A DNA stretch of 64,000 bases, taken from NCBI GenBank assembly GCA_913060665.1, contig CAJXUY010000005.1, forward strand, positions 1-64,000. The letters run 5' to 3'. Each line of letters starts with the position of its first letter. The stretch's first letter is position 1. The DNA is from an uncultured Oleiphilaceae bacterium (lineage in GTDB: Bacteria > Pseudomonadota > Gammaproteobacteria > Pseudomonadales > Oleiphilaceae). The translations under genes and the position numbers were made by a program. Of this stretch, positions 7,729 through 16,225 are shown one piece after another. Under the pieces are notes generated by a model that ran no database searches, had not been told where the DNA came from, and saw only the letters and a program-made list of their open reading frames with translations.

Positions 7729-9105
7729 CTACGATACTTCAATCGCATATAGTGTTGCATGGTTTAGTCTTATCGATAATTCTATATCACTTGACTTAGG
7801 AGACTCTAGCCAAAAGTCTGTTTGATCTATGTTTTCAATTTTTTGTGTCGAAATTAACTCACCGGCCTTACGATATTCTAGGTGTACAGCCCCGCTCTCG
7901 CAGGATACATTAAATCTAGTCCTTCCTTGCTGAAAATTTACAGCCTTTAGTACTATCAACCCATTGTTTGAATGTGCACCCACCAGACGTTCCTTTTTCA
8001 ACCGAGCACACCTTACAACCCAAGTCGGTTCAGCAATGGGTTTAGTAAAGTCTTTTTCTGCATAGCCGTGCTCATAGTTACAATCAGAGTAGTAGAGCTT
8101 GATTTCGCCTTCATCAAAAATAGGTGCAGAAGGGGTTGTGACCATCCCTCCTTCATCACCAAAGTTAAGATCCCATGGAATGAGGGGTTTATCTTGAATA
8201 CGGTTCCATTGTTTACCATCTGGGCTATAAGCTAAAAAGACTTCTATTTTCCCAAGATTGGTTCCATGTGGTAGCTCTTTTTCAATTTCAAACAACCACA
8301 AAAAACCCAAATATCCGTTACCGTACCTAAATGGACATAAGCCATAAAAATCGGCCCATTTATACCCTCGACAATTGGCTATAGCATCTTCAGAAGCGCC
8401 TGGTATCCAAATCGTCTCAACCTCACTCCATTCTTCAAAATCGTTGCTGGTGCTTCGCCCTACGCATCGACGAGTCCGATTCTGCTCGTCAATGATATAT
8501 GTTTTAACCATAGCGGTATAACCCTGCCCATCTTGGATACAGGGCGCAACATCACTACACCAAATTTTGTTTGTGTACGAATTTTTATAGGTTAGCAGTT
8601 CAATGGCAGGGTTAACTGGGTACTCTGAAAACTGTTTCCCGTTAGCAGAAAATAAAACACGATACCCTTCTTCCCCAAACGCAAAAAGCTTATATGGTTT
8701 TGTGCTTTTAGCATCGTGAATAATGCTGGGCATATGATAACCGGCAACAAGGTTAGTAAGTTCCTGACCTTCTTTCAGTACTGGCACTCCCTGGCAAGCA
8801 GTTTCACCGCAGTCAGGAATAATTTGCTGAGGCGGCCCATTAAAATCAGTCGAATTAATCATTGGTCTTTCCCAGTTAAGACCGTCTACCGATACGGCAT
8901 AACCAATGCGCAGTGCGTTACCGCACTGATAGTACATTTCATATCCATTTTTAGTCTTGACTACCGAGCCATACATATTGATGCGCGGAAGCTCCCAATG
9001 AAATTTTGGTTCAAGTATGGGCGCAGAAGGTTGCACCTCCGCTTGTTGGTATTTAATATTGGTAGTGTTTTTTACGATGAGTTCATCAGGAAACAAAATA
9101 ATCAC
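7729..9105 (-). CDS. glycoside-hydrolase-like five-bladed beta-propeller protein
   Basis: A 458-residue protein with no signal peptide and a GTG start at 9105 (AGAG lies about 10 nt upstream). The sequence has the pattern of GH43/GH32/GH68-type propellers: repeated blades with Y-A-x-S-x-D-G-x-x-W motifs (AVSVDGLNWERP near residue 70, AYSPDGKQWNRI near residue 288). An acidic triad cannot be assigned by eye. The last 90 residues look like a small beta-sandwich. It may process or modify sugars, or be a non-catalytic relative. It is followed by the 7045-7713 gene. Confidence 0.68.
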   Translation of the reverse strand: MIILFPDELIVKNTTNIKYQQAEVQPSAPILEPKFHWELPRINMYGSVVKTKNGYEMYYQCGNALRIGYAVSVDGLNWERPMINSTDFNGPPQQIIPDCGETACQGVPVLKEGQELTNLVAGYHMPSIIHDAKSTKPYKLFAFGEEGYRVLFSANGKQFSEYPVNPAIELLTYKNSYTNKIWCSDVAPCIQDGQGYTAMVKTYIIDEQNRTRRCVGRSTSNDFEEWSEVETIWIPGASEDAIANCRGYKWADFYGLCPFRYGNGYLGFLWLFEIEKELPHGTNLGKIEVFLAYSPDGKQWNRIQDKPLIPWDLNFGDEGGMVTTPSAPIFDEGEIKLYYSDCNYEHGYAEKDFTKPIAEPTWVVRCARLKKERLVGAHSNNGLIVLKAVNFQQGRTRFNVSCESGAVHLEYRKAGELISTQKIENIDQTDFWLESPKSSDIELSIRLNHATLYAIEVS

Positions 9106-9351
9106 AGAAAAGCTCTTTATTTCGGCTAAGTTAGAAATAGGCTACCCTAACGAAGCTAAAGTCACCAGTCGTGATGTAAAAGAACAGACTTTGTTTACTT
9201 TACCTCTAATATCACCCTTCATTCGAATCAGGCATTACGACGACCGGAAGAGACCTTGGTTAGGTAAAATAGTTGGTTATAGAGTTACCAGCAGAAGCTT
9301 CTCGGTGTATTCACCGGTTTAGGTATAGTGCCAGTTTATACTAATACCAAT

Positions 9352-9386
9352 AGACACTTGATTAGCGTTATCAAGTGTCTTTATTT
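9352..9386. terminator. hairpin, probable transcription terminator
   Basis: AGACACTTGAT and ATCAAGTGTCT form a perfect 11-bp stem with a 7-nt loop, followed on the plus strand by TTATTT. It lies about 35 bp past the stop of the DUF6172 gene (minus strand). In that direction the following T-run is weak, so the direction is uncertain. Confidence 0.6.
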
Positions 9387-9421
9387 GAACGTTATAGATA
9401 GCAGTATTAGGTAGTGTAACG

Positions 9422-9730
9422 CTAGTCTTCGTCTTCTATACGGACAGGCCTGGCATGACGCACACCAGGCTTCGCCATTATTTCCAGATAAAACGACTCA
9501 AGATTTAATTTTTCAGCCTCATCGATGCACTTACCGATATCGCCCATATGAATCACTTTAGCATCTTGCTCGATGTGACCGTATTTGCAGTCGAAATCCC
9601 AGAAATCTGCGCCTTCGGGTAACTTTTTGTTACGCTCCCTTTTGATGTATTTCTTAGCGTCATGCTTTGCAGCTTCAAATAATCTAGCCGTTTTGATTTT
9701 GGGATGACTTATTACAAACGTTTTTTTCAT
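9422..9730 (-). CDS. DUF6172 family protein
   Basis: A 102-residue protein starting MKKTFVISHPKIKTARLFEA, with KKYIKRERNKKLPEGADFWD and the tail KPGVRHARPVRIEDED. This start-to-end pattern matches the small conserved proteobacterial family DUF6172 as I recall it. The function is unknown. It has no membrane segment and seems monocistronic, with a hairpin just past its end. Confidence 0.75.
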   Translation of the reverse strand: MKKTFVISHPKIKTARLFEAAKHDAKKYIKRERNKKLPEGADFWDFDCKYGHIEQDAKVIHMGDIGKCIDEAEKLNLESFYLEIMAKPGVRHARPVRIEDED

Positions 9731-10264
9731 GTTAACCCTGAAACTTGGAATTTCAAATATGGTGCTCTCATTATTCAGAGCGTTGTCAGTATTCTACTTA
9801 ATTATTGGCATTAGGCATACAGTAAGGGAGGCGCACTATAAAGCGTTAAAAACGTATTGTCGAGCAAAGCTAGTTTGCCGTAATCTGCAATTCCCTCAGC
9901 TTCTTGAGTGCTCATCGTTGGGTACAAAGCCATTTTGCGTTTATCATTCGCTTCGATTCTAATCTTGTGAGCATTTAAGATCCCTATTACCTTCCATATA
10001 CAGCGCAACTATTGCCTTCTATCTATCATAGAGTATAGGCAATATGCTTGTTCTTTGCCCAATGCTTTACGTCGATAACTCATCCCATCCGCCATAACGC
10101 CATAGCTGAGTAACAGTTTATTTCTGTGTATCCATTGATGCTAGATTGATGAAACACAACAATAAGCTATCGCTAATATTCATAGAAATCTTAAGCATTC
10201 ACTGCCACTTTTAAACTGAAATTGGTTAAACTGTTTTACCCTATTATCTCAAAAGAGTTTATTC
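9731..10264. other. 534-bp intergenic region, nothing identified
   Basis: Neither strand contains a credible gene, and no tRNA-like or attC-like structure was seen. It contains one copy of the 14-mer ATGCTAGATTGATG (10138-10151), which recurs at 12625-12638 upstream of the TonB-dependent receptor gene. Confidence 0.5.
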
Positions 10265-10960
10265 GTGATCGTTATTCTCGGTATCACTATTCTGTGTCTA
10301 TTAATATTCGGCCCTCAAATGTGGATTCGGCATGTAATGAAAAAGCATGCAACCGAACTCCCAAGCTTACCCGGTACGGGTGGCGAGTTAGCCGTGCATT
10401 TGATCAGACAATTTGAAATTAAAGGCGTTGAAGCCGAACAAACAACCCCCAATAGTGACCATTACGATGATGCAGATAAAAAAGTTCGGTTATCTCCTTC
10501 TGTTTTTAATGGAAGGTCATTAACCGCCATTGCGATAGCGGCTCATGAAGTGGGTCATGCAATACAATTCTACCGAAAAGAAAATATTACCCGCCTCAGA
10601 AAACGATACACACCTTTGGCCACAGTAATTGAAAAAGTATCCATTGGTATACTGTTCTCTATCCCCTTAATAACCGCTATATTTAAAGTCCCTCATGCAG
10701 CACTGCTAACTGCACTGGTCGGCGCACTGGGTATGTTAGCGGCAGTGTTTGTTCAATTGATTGTGTTACCGTTAGAGTGGGATGCGAGCTTTAACAAAGC
10801 GCTTCCTATACTCATTGAAGGGAATTATATCAATGCAAAACAGGAAGCCGCCGTTAAGAGTGTACTGCGTGCCGCGGCGTTTACTTATGTCGCAGCAGCA
10901 TTGGCCGATATGCTGAGGTTATGGCGATGGCTTGCGATTCTGCGAGGGGCTATTCGTTAG
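10265..10960 (+). CDS. membrane-bound zinc metallopeptidase, YugP family
   Basis: 231 residues with a GTG start. An N-terminal hydrophobic anchor (IVILGITILCLLIFG) leads to a cytoplasmic or periplasmic catalytic part containing the HExxH motif AAHEVGHAIQF near residues 92-102. Two more transmembrane segments follow (about 121-137 and 142-163). The architecture matches Peptidase_Zn_2 (PF04298), the YugP family, whose physiological substrates are not established. It is shorter than an alternative plus-strand frame overlapping its start, which I treat as a shadow. Confidence 0.85.
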   Translation: MIVILGITILCLLIFGPQMWIRHVMKKHATELPSLPGTGGELAVHLIRQFEIKGVEAEQTTPNSDHYDDADKKVRLSPSVFNGRSLTAIAIAAHEVGHAIQFYRKENITRLRKRYTPLATVIEKVSIGILFSIPLITAIFKVPHAALLTALVGALGMLAAVFVQLIVLPLEWDASFNKALPILIEGNYINAKQEAAVKSVLRAAAFTYVAAALADMLRLWRWLAILRGAIR

Positions 10961-11068
10961 CAAAGATAGTCAGAATACGCGTCAACCAACTCTTTAGCAT
11001 CTTTGCTTTCAGCAATCTCAGTAACACTATACTCAATCTGTTGGTAGCGTTATAAAAGGACAGTCAGT

Positions 11069-12562
11069 GTGAAAAAAAAGCTATTACATGCGTTGAAGGC
11101 CGTTACGTTAAAAACGATACAAGTGGTTGTGAGCAGTTTAATCGGCGCCACAATTCTATATATCTACCTGATGAACAACCGCCCCGACCTAAACCTGTGG
11201 CATACCGTTCACTTGGATGAAGAGTTCACAGTTCAGCACCAAGCTCACATTAAGACGTTTGATGATTATCTAGCATTAGAAAACACGCTGTTCAGTCAGC
11301 TTGAGCATGAAGTTTATCAACTGACATCATCCAGCCCGCGAAATGCGCTTAACCGTTTTGATAGTGGCAGCTTAGCGGACCCGGTTAATTATCCCAAAAA
11401 CTGGAATCGTAGCTTTATATTAAAACCCGAGCAACCTCGTGGAGGAGTGCTACTGGTACATGGATTGTCAGACTCCCCCTACAGTTTACGAAAACTTGCC
11501 AATACACTATTTAGCCAAGGTTACTATGTACTAGGGCTTAGGATGCCTGGGCATGGCACCGCGCCTTCAGGGCTCATTCATGCGAGCTGGCAAGATATGG
11601 CGGCAGCGGTAAAGTTAGCGGCTCACCATGTCAGCCAGAATATAGCAGACGAAGCCCCCATATCCATAGTCGGGTATTCTATGGGGGCTGCCCAAGCCGT
11701 CAACTACTCATTAACCGCATTGCGTGACCGAACGCTTCCACAGGTTAATACACTGGCTTTAATCTCCCCTGCTATTGGCGTCTCAAGTGTAGCCTCTCTC
11801 GCGGTTTGGCAGTCTCGATTATCGGTTATCCCTGGGCTAGAAAAGCTTGCGTGGAATAGTATCGGACCAGAATATGACCCTTACAAATACAACTCATTCG
11901 CTGTGAATGCTGGCGACCAAATGTATCGTTTGACACAAGCCATCAATGAACAGCTATTACAGCTAAATAACGCAGGCCAGAACGGAGAGTTCCCCAGAAC
12001 AATCGCACTGATGTCCGTCATAGATGCCACGGTTTCGACTCAAGCCGTTGTTAACAACCTATTCGATCAGATAGATAACCCTGACAATGAGCTAGTCATT
12101 TTCGATATCAACCGAAATGAAAGCTATACACCGTTTATTAAAAAAGACCCTATAGAAGACTACGGACACCTATTAGACAACGGTACACTGAAATTTAACC
12201 TAACACTTTATAGCGACCAATCAACCGACACAGATCAACTGGTGGCTCACAAGTGGCTAAGATCAGAGCAGGAGAGTACATTTGCGCCCACTGATATGAT
12301 CTGGCCTCGCCACGTTTATTCGTTATCACATGTCGCACTTCCCTTTGCTCCAACTGATTCGTTCTATGGCTCAATACCAGAAAACTCAAACGGGCTTCAA
12401 ATAGGTCGACTGGAAACAAAGGGAGAAAAAGGATTACTGAATATTTCAGCCAGCGATATGCTTCGGCTTCGCTATAACCCTTTTTACAACACCTTGCAGC
12501 AGAAAATCATCGAGTTTATAGAAAAGCCTCACCGTCTAACTGACCCTGCTGTTTCACTATAA
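11069..12562 (+). CDS. membrane-anchored alpha/beta hydrolase
   Basis: 497 residues with a GTG start preceded by AAAGGA. A signal anchor (about residues 10-32) is followed by the hydrolase fold: oxyanion motif LLVHGLSDSPYS near residue 128, nucleophile elbow GYSMGA near residue 201, and acid and His positions expected near residues 330-430 (MSVIDATVST and SLSHVALPFAP). This is a serine-lipase or esterase-like enzyme acting at the periplasmic face. It is longer than typical monoacylglycerol lipases because of a C-terminal region of about 150 residues. The substrate is unknown. Confidence 0.85.
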   Translation: MKKKLLHALKAVTLKTIQVVVSSLIGATILYIYLMNNRPDLNLWHTVHLDEEFTVQHQAHIKTFDDYLALENTLFSQLEHEVYQLTSSSPRNALNRFDSGSLADPVNYPKNWNRSFILKPEQPRGGVLLVHGLSDSPYSLRKLANTLFSQGYYVLGLRMPGHGTAPSGLIHASWQDMAAAVKLAAHHVSQNIADEAPISIVGYSMGAAQAVNYSLTALRDRTLPQVNTLALISPAIGVSSVASLAVWQSRLSVIPGLEKLAWNSIGPEYDPYKYNSFAVNAGDQMYRLTQAINEQLLQLNNAGQNGEFPRTIALMSVIDATVSTQAVVNNLFDQIDNPDNELVIFDINRNESYTPFIKKDPIEDYGHLLDNGTLKFNLTLYSDQSTDTDQLVAHKWLRSEQESTFAPTDMIWPRHVYSLSHVALPFAPTDSFYGSIPENSNGLQIGRLETKGEKGLLNISASDMLRLRYNPFYNTLQQKIIEFIEKPHRLTDPAVSL

Positions 12563-12786
12563 TGTTACCGTTTATCTGCGTTAACGCGAGGTCTACGCAG
12601 CAGTTAATGTTCTAAAAATTCATTATGCTAGATTGATGCAGCATTCTTCAGATAAATGGTACTAGACGAGGTGCCTTCCCCTTCTAAAATGCGGGATTCC
12701 CTTAGCAGCCCTCTGCCCTTTTGATCCTTGTTAATTACCAAAAGGCTACTAAGCTTATTTCACAGTGAGATGATGATTTATGGATG

Positions 12787-12815
12787 CACTTCTTCTGAAG
12801 TGACAATGGTGATTT
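12787..12815 (+). promoter_or_regulatory. hairpin with T-tract just before the receptor gene
   Basis: CACTTC/GAAGTG forms a 6-bp stem with a 4-nt loop, followed 10 nt later by TTTTTT, and the ATG of the receptor gene lies at 12823. There is no clear Shine-Dalgarno sequence in this leader. It may act as an attenuator, but the stem is short. Confidence 0.3.
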
Positions 12816-12822
12816 TTTCGTT

Positions 12823-14859
12823 ATGAGATACCGAAATATTACTGCCTTTAGCTGCCTAATCGGCTTGTCCGCCTCGTTTGTACACGCAAACGAGGCTTCG
12901 GATGAGGAAGACCTTTGGGCAATGGATATAGAGCAACTGCTTAAAGTTCAAATAACCTCTTCCTCCCGTTTTTCCGAGTCTACTTTAACCACCCCCAGTA
13001 GCGTGAGTGTTATCAACCGAAATGACTGGGAAAAACGCGCCGCTCGCCGCACCTCTGACGCCTTTCAACACCTATCCGGTGTAATGATAATGCCTCTACC
13101 GACAGGTGGGAATTCCATTCAAGTACGAGGCTATGGTACGGGAACCGTGAAGGGAAAAGCGACCTTACTAGATGATGTACCCATTAATAGCTTTGTTTTT
13201 GGCTCCGATGCGTTTTCAGTTGATAACATTGAACTGGCAACACTCGATAGAATTGAGCTAGTAAGGGGGCCAAGCTCCACACTATATGGCAGTGACTCGT
13301 TTCACTCTTCTGTATCCTATAAAACATGGCAGCCCAACAGTGGCAAAGAGCAATTAGAGTTTTCAACAGGACAAAATGATTACTACCATGGCAGCCTTCA
13401 ATCGAGCTATGTATTAAGTGACGATTGGCTACTAGGACTCTCACTCTCGGCGTCCCAAGAAGGGAATCAAAACAGTACCTTTGATTATCAATCCCCTGTT
13501 GACGGTTCTATCCACTCGGATCAGCGAGAACTAAACTGGGATTCACAAACGGCGATCGTTCACCTACTTCAGGGTACAAGTGATGATAGAGGTTTCAGCG
13601 CAAGCCTTTATTACTCCGGAAATGACTTTGATGATTTTCAAGGTGGGGGTAATGCATCATTTCCTTCATTTGATCGTGACCGGGGCGGGCATGATGGGCG
13701 TTTAGCCATGGCCCGCCTAGGCTACAACTACCCGTTAGCCTACGACATTGACCTAGAAGCAAAGTTATATTACTGGCAGATGGAGCATAGCCAAGAAGTT
13801 CTAATCCCCTTTTTCACCGACGCACTCCTACAAACAACGGAATATGGTGAAAACAGAGGGGGTCTTTCGGTGATACTACGTCAAGAAATAGATTCAATCG
13901 CAACACGCTGGTCATTGGAGACCAGCTACGAAAAGGCAGAAGTGGATAGCAACAGTCAAGCACGCATCAACCAAAATAGTGGAGTGATGATACCATTCAA
14001 CCGAGTTGATTACAGTGATACCAATCAATCCATTTTTGGTCTCTCCGTGGATGCAAATACTAAAGTCGCTGCCCAATGGAATGCTATATGGGGCGGCCGA
14101 TACGATCACTACAACACCTTTGGCAGTGAATTCAGCCCTCGTCTTGGCATGATATTTCAACCCGTTGAAAGTATTGCGCTGAAACTAATCTATAGCGAAG
14201 CATTTCGAGCCCCATCTGCCATTGAGCTGAAAGGCTCCGCTTTTGTTCAAGCGTCCGCCGACCTCAAGCCTGAGACTATGCAAAATATTGAATTGGGTTT
14301 TGTTAAAAGCGCGGAGAACTGGGAGGTAGAATGGATACTGTTTCACAACCAATGGAATGACCGAATTGTAGTAGTGCCATTCAATCAAGGAGGGATTCCG
14401 TCAAAATATAAAAACTCAGGCGAGAGCGAATCAGATGGCAGTGAGATTACATTAAGAAGCCAATTAGATCGCTGGCTGTTCGAAACCAGTGCATCCTATA
14501 TTTATAGTGAAACTACCGAGACAGGTCAATGGAATAGTGTATTCCCAAAGCTAATTGTTAATGTAGGTATTGGATATAGCTGGCCCGTTCAACAAATCGA
14601 ATTATTTGTTACCAACCGTTATCACGACCACGTTTATACTGGCGATCAAGCGCTACCGCCTTTTGCTAAAACAGATGCACCAGCCTATTTTAGAACAGAT
14701 TTAACCGTCAATAAATCGTTTAAAGAGCACTGGGAGGTGAGTTTGGCGTTAAGAAACATATTTGATAGAGATAACACATTACCGTCTCTTTCTAACAGTT
14801 ATAACGGTGTGCCAGATATTGATTTTGATGCAGCGATGACACTGCGATATAAGCATTGA
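12823..14859 (+). CDS. TonB-dependent outer-membrane receptor
   Basis: 678 residues: signal peptide ending near FVHA (residue 22), plug domain (about 45-165, with SVSVINRNDW, IQVRGYGTGT, LLDDVPINSF, RIELVRGPSSTLYGSDSF), then a 22-strand barrel ending in the aromatic-terminated strand DAAMTLRYKH. The ligand is not evident. It is the first gene of a plus-strand group, followed by an acyltransferase (36 bp gap), a YfiR-like protein and a GGDEF-EAL protein. That suggests that it feeds a c-di-GMP response rather than simple nutrient uptake. Confidence 0.92.
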   Translation: MRYRNITAFSCLIGLSASFVHANEASDEEDLWAMDIEQLLKVQITSSSRFSESTLTTPSSVSVINRNDWEKRAARRTSDAFQHLSGVMIMPLPTGGNSIQVRGYGTGTVKGKATLLDDVPINSFVFGSDAFSVDNIELATLDRIELVRGPSSTLYGSDSFHSSVSYKTWQPNSGKEQLEFSTGQNDYYHGSLQSSYVLSDDWLLGLSLSASQEGNQNSTFDYQSPVDGSIHSDQRELNWDSQTAIVHLLQGTSDDRGFSASLYYSGNDFDDFQGGGNASFPSFDRDRGGHDGRLAMARLGYNYPLAYDIDLEAKLYYWQMEHSQEVLIPFFTDALLQTTEYGENRGGLSVILRQEIDSIATRWSLETSYEKAEVDSNSQARINQNSGVMIPFNRVDYSDTNQSIFGLSVDANTKVAAQWNAIWGGRYDHYNTFGSEFSPRLGMIFQPVESIALKLIYSEAFRAPSAIELKGSAFVQASADLKPETMQNIELGFVKSAENWEVEWILFHNQWNDRIVVVPFNQGGIPSKYKNSGESESDGSEITLRSQLDRWLFETSASYIYSETTETGQWNSVFPKLIVNVGIGYSWPVQQIELFVTNRYHDHVYTGDQALPPFAKTDAPAYFRTDLTVNKSFKEHWEVSLALRNIFDRDNTLPSLSNSYNGVPDIDFDAAMTLRYKH

Positions 14860-14895
14860 TACCACATTAGCCCGAACAAATATGGAGAAATACTC

Positions 14896-15657
14896 ATGAG
14901 TTCAGCTATCCCGAGTGAGGATTCAAGCAACGTTCTTATACAAGGGTTTAAGCAGTACTTTAATATTCAGCGAGCAGAAAGTCCTGATGTTCTAAAAGAT
15001 GTCTATAAGATACGATACGGCGTGTACTGTAAAGAGTTCGGGTTTGACCTACCCAGTCACCACGGACAAGAGCGGGACGAGTTCGACCGGTATTCCAACC
15101 ACTGCCTACTTACCCATAAGGTATCTGGCAAGAACGTGGGGTGTATTCGGGTCATATCGTTACCTGAAACCAATAAAGAGATGACACTCCCCTTCATTAC
15201 CCACTGTGCAGGGTCTCTTTACCGCGACCAAGTGGACCCTAGTGCTATTAACCCCGATGATGTTTGCGAGATATCAAGAGTCGCGGTTGTGTCTGAGTTC
15301 AGACGTCGCCCCGGAGAGCAGTCATCAAAAGACGGTCTAGCCGGCAATTTGAAAGTCAGCAACAAAGAGATAGAACAAACCCGCCGATTTCCATATATCG
15401 CACCCAGTCTATATTTGGCTGCCGGAGCGCTATTTTTAGCCAGTAGCAAAAAACAGATTTTTGTCGCCACGGAACCTCGCTTAATCAGCAGCCTATCAAT
15501 GCTAGGGGTCAGGTTTCACCAAGTCAGCGAGCTCACGGACTACCACGGCCAACGAGCCGTCTATTATTTTAGTCGTCAATCAATTCAAGAGGATATTGCT
15601 GCCATGCCAACGCTATTAAATGATTTTTACCATTATATCGAACGTCAAGTTACTTAA
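14896..15657 (+). CDS. PEP-CTERM/exosortase-associated-type acyltransferase (autoinducer-synthase-like GNAT)
   Basis: 253 residues. The first half carries the family signature: FQxxRAES...VYKIRYGVYCKEFGF near residue 35, then DEFDRYSNHCLLTH and GCIRVISLPE, then EISRVAVVSEFRRR near residue 127. This matches the TIGR03694-type acyltransferases, related to N-acyl amino acid synthases and AHL synthases of the GNAT fold. It probably joins an acyl chain to an amino-containing substrate; the product is unknown. Its position between an outer-membrane receptor and a c-di-GMP enzyme raises the possibility that it makes a signal sensed by the same operon. Confidence 0.8.
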   Translation: MSSAIPSEDSSNVLIQGFKQYFNIQRAESPDVLKDVYKIRYGVYCKEFGFDLPSHHGQERDEFDRYSNHCLLTHKVSGKNVGCIRVISLPETNKEMTLPFITHCAGSLYRDQVDPSAINPDDVCEISRVAVVSEFRRRPGEQSSKDGLAGNLKVSNKEIEQTRRFPYIAPSLYLAAGALFLASSKKQIFVATEPRLISSLSMLGVRFHQVSELTDYHGQRAVYYFSRQSIQEDIAAMPTLLNDFYHYIERQVT

Positions 15658-15666
15658 AGGGTTAAC

Positions 15667-16218
15667 GTGGTGTCTGATAACCGTCATATTATTAGTACAA
15701 GGTTACGAGTATTGCTCGCGACCCTCATCATCTGCAGCCCTTTTTCCTTTGCTAAATTAGCCATCACCCCCATTAACGTTCAAGCAGCGTTAATCAAAAA
15801 TTTCACCCACCTAATCAAATGGCCTGACCGTCATCAGTGGGATTCAAGTTCGACATTTAATATCTGCATTTATAAATCCCGTTCATTGGTCAAACAATTT
15901 GAGGATATTTTTTCTGGCAAAGTCATTAAAGGAAAAGGGGCGACGATTATCAACATTGATTCATCCGACTTAAGTGATTGTGATCTTGTGTATGTAGCAG
16001 CCTCTTCAAACAATTTAACTACACCTTTACTAGAAAGTGCTCAAGCATTAGGGGTGCTGACGATTAGTTCAAACAGCGGCTTTGGCGAACAAGGTGTCCA
16101 TATTAACTTTTTTGAACGAGGCGAAAATGTTGCCTTTGAGTTAAATAAGAAATCACTGGATAAAGCAGGGTTTGAAGTCAGTACACAACTATTTCGTTAT
16201 GCAAAAATCGTAAAGTGA
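15667..16218 (+). CDS. YfiR family periplasmic protein (DUF4154)
   Basis: 183 residues with a GTG start (two adjacent GTG codons) and a signal peptide ending near SPFSFA. The mature part shows the DUF4154 pattern: VQAALIKNFTHLIKWP, FNICIYKSRS, GKGATIINIDSSDLSDCDLVYVA and LTISSNSGFGEQGVHINFF. YfiR proteins repress the diguanylate cyclase YfiN from the periplasm in Pseudomonas. Here the next gene, 7 bp downstream, encodes a membrane GGDEF-EAL protein, so the same partnership is likely. Confidence 0.88.
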   Translation: MVSDNRHIISTRLRVLLATLIICSPFSFAKLAITPINVQAALIKNFTHLIKWPDRHQWDSSSTFNICIYKSRSLVKQFEDIFSGKVIKGKGATIINIDSSDLSDCDLVYVAASSNNLTTPLLESAQALGVLTISSNSGFGEQGVHINFFERGENVAFELNKKSLDKAGFEVSTQLFRYAKIVK

Positions 16219-16225
16219 CCTAACT

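Noticed and set aside
10957-11048. Minus-strand frame reading ...EIAESKDAKELVDAYSDYLC, overlapping the stop of the metallopeptidase gene
   Set aside because: It looks protein-like but is only about 30 codons with a stop upstream and no start; at best a gene remnant.
10138-12638. 14-mer ATGCTAGATTGATG present at 10138 and at 12625
   Set aside because: Two copies of a short AT-rich word without symmetry; chance or minor repeat, not enough for a regulatory site.
12563-12822. Cobalamin or other known riboswitch before the TonB-dependent receptor
   Set aside because: No B12-box or other known riboswitch core was found; only a short hairpin.
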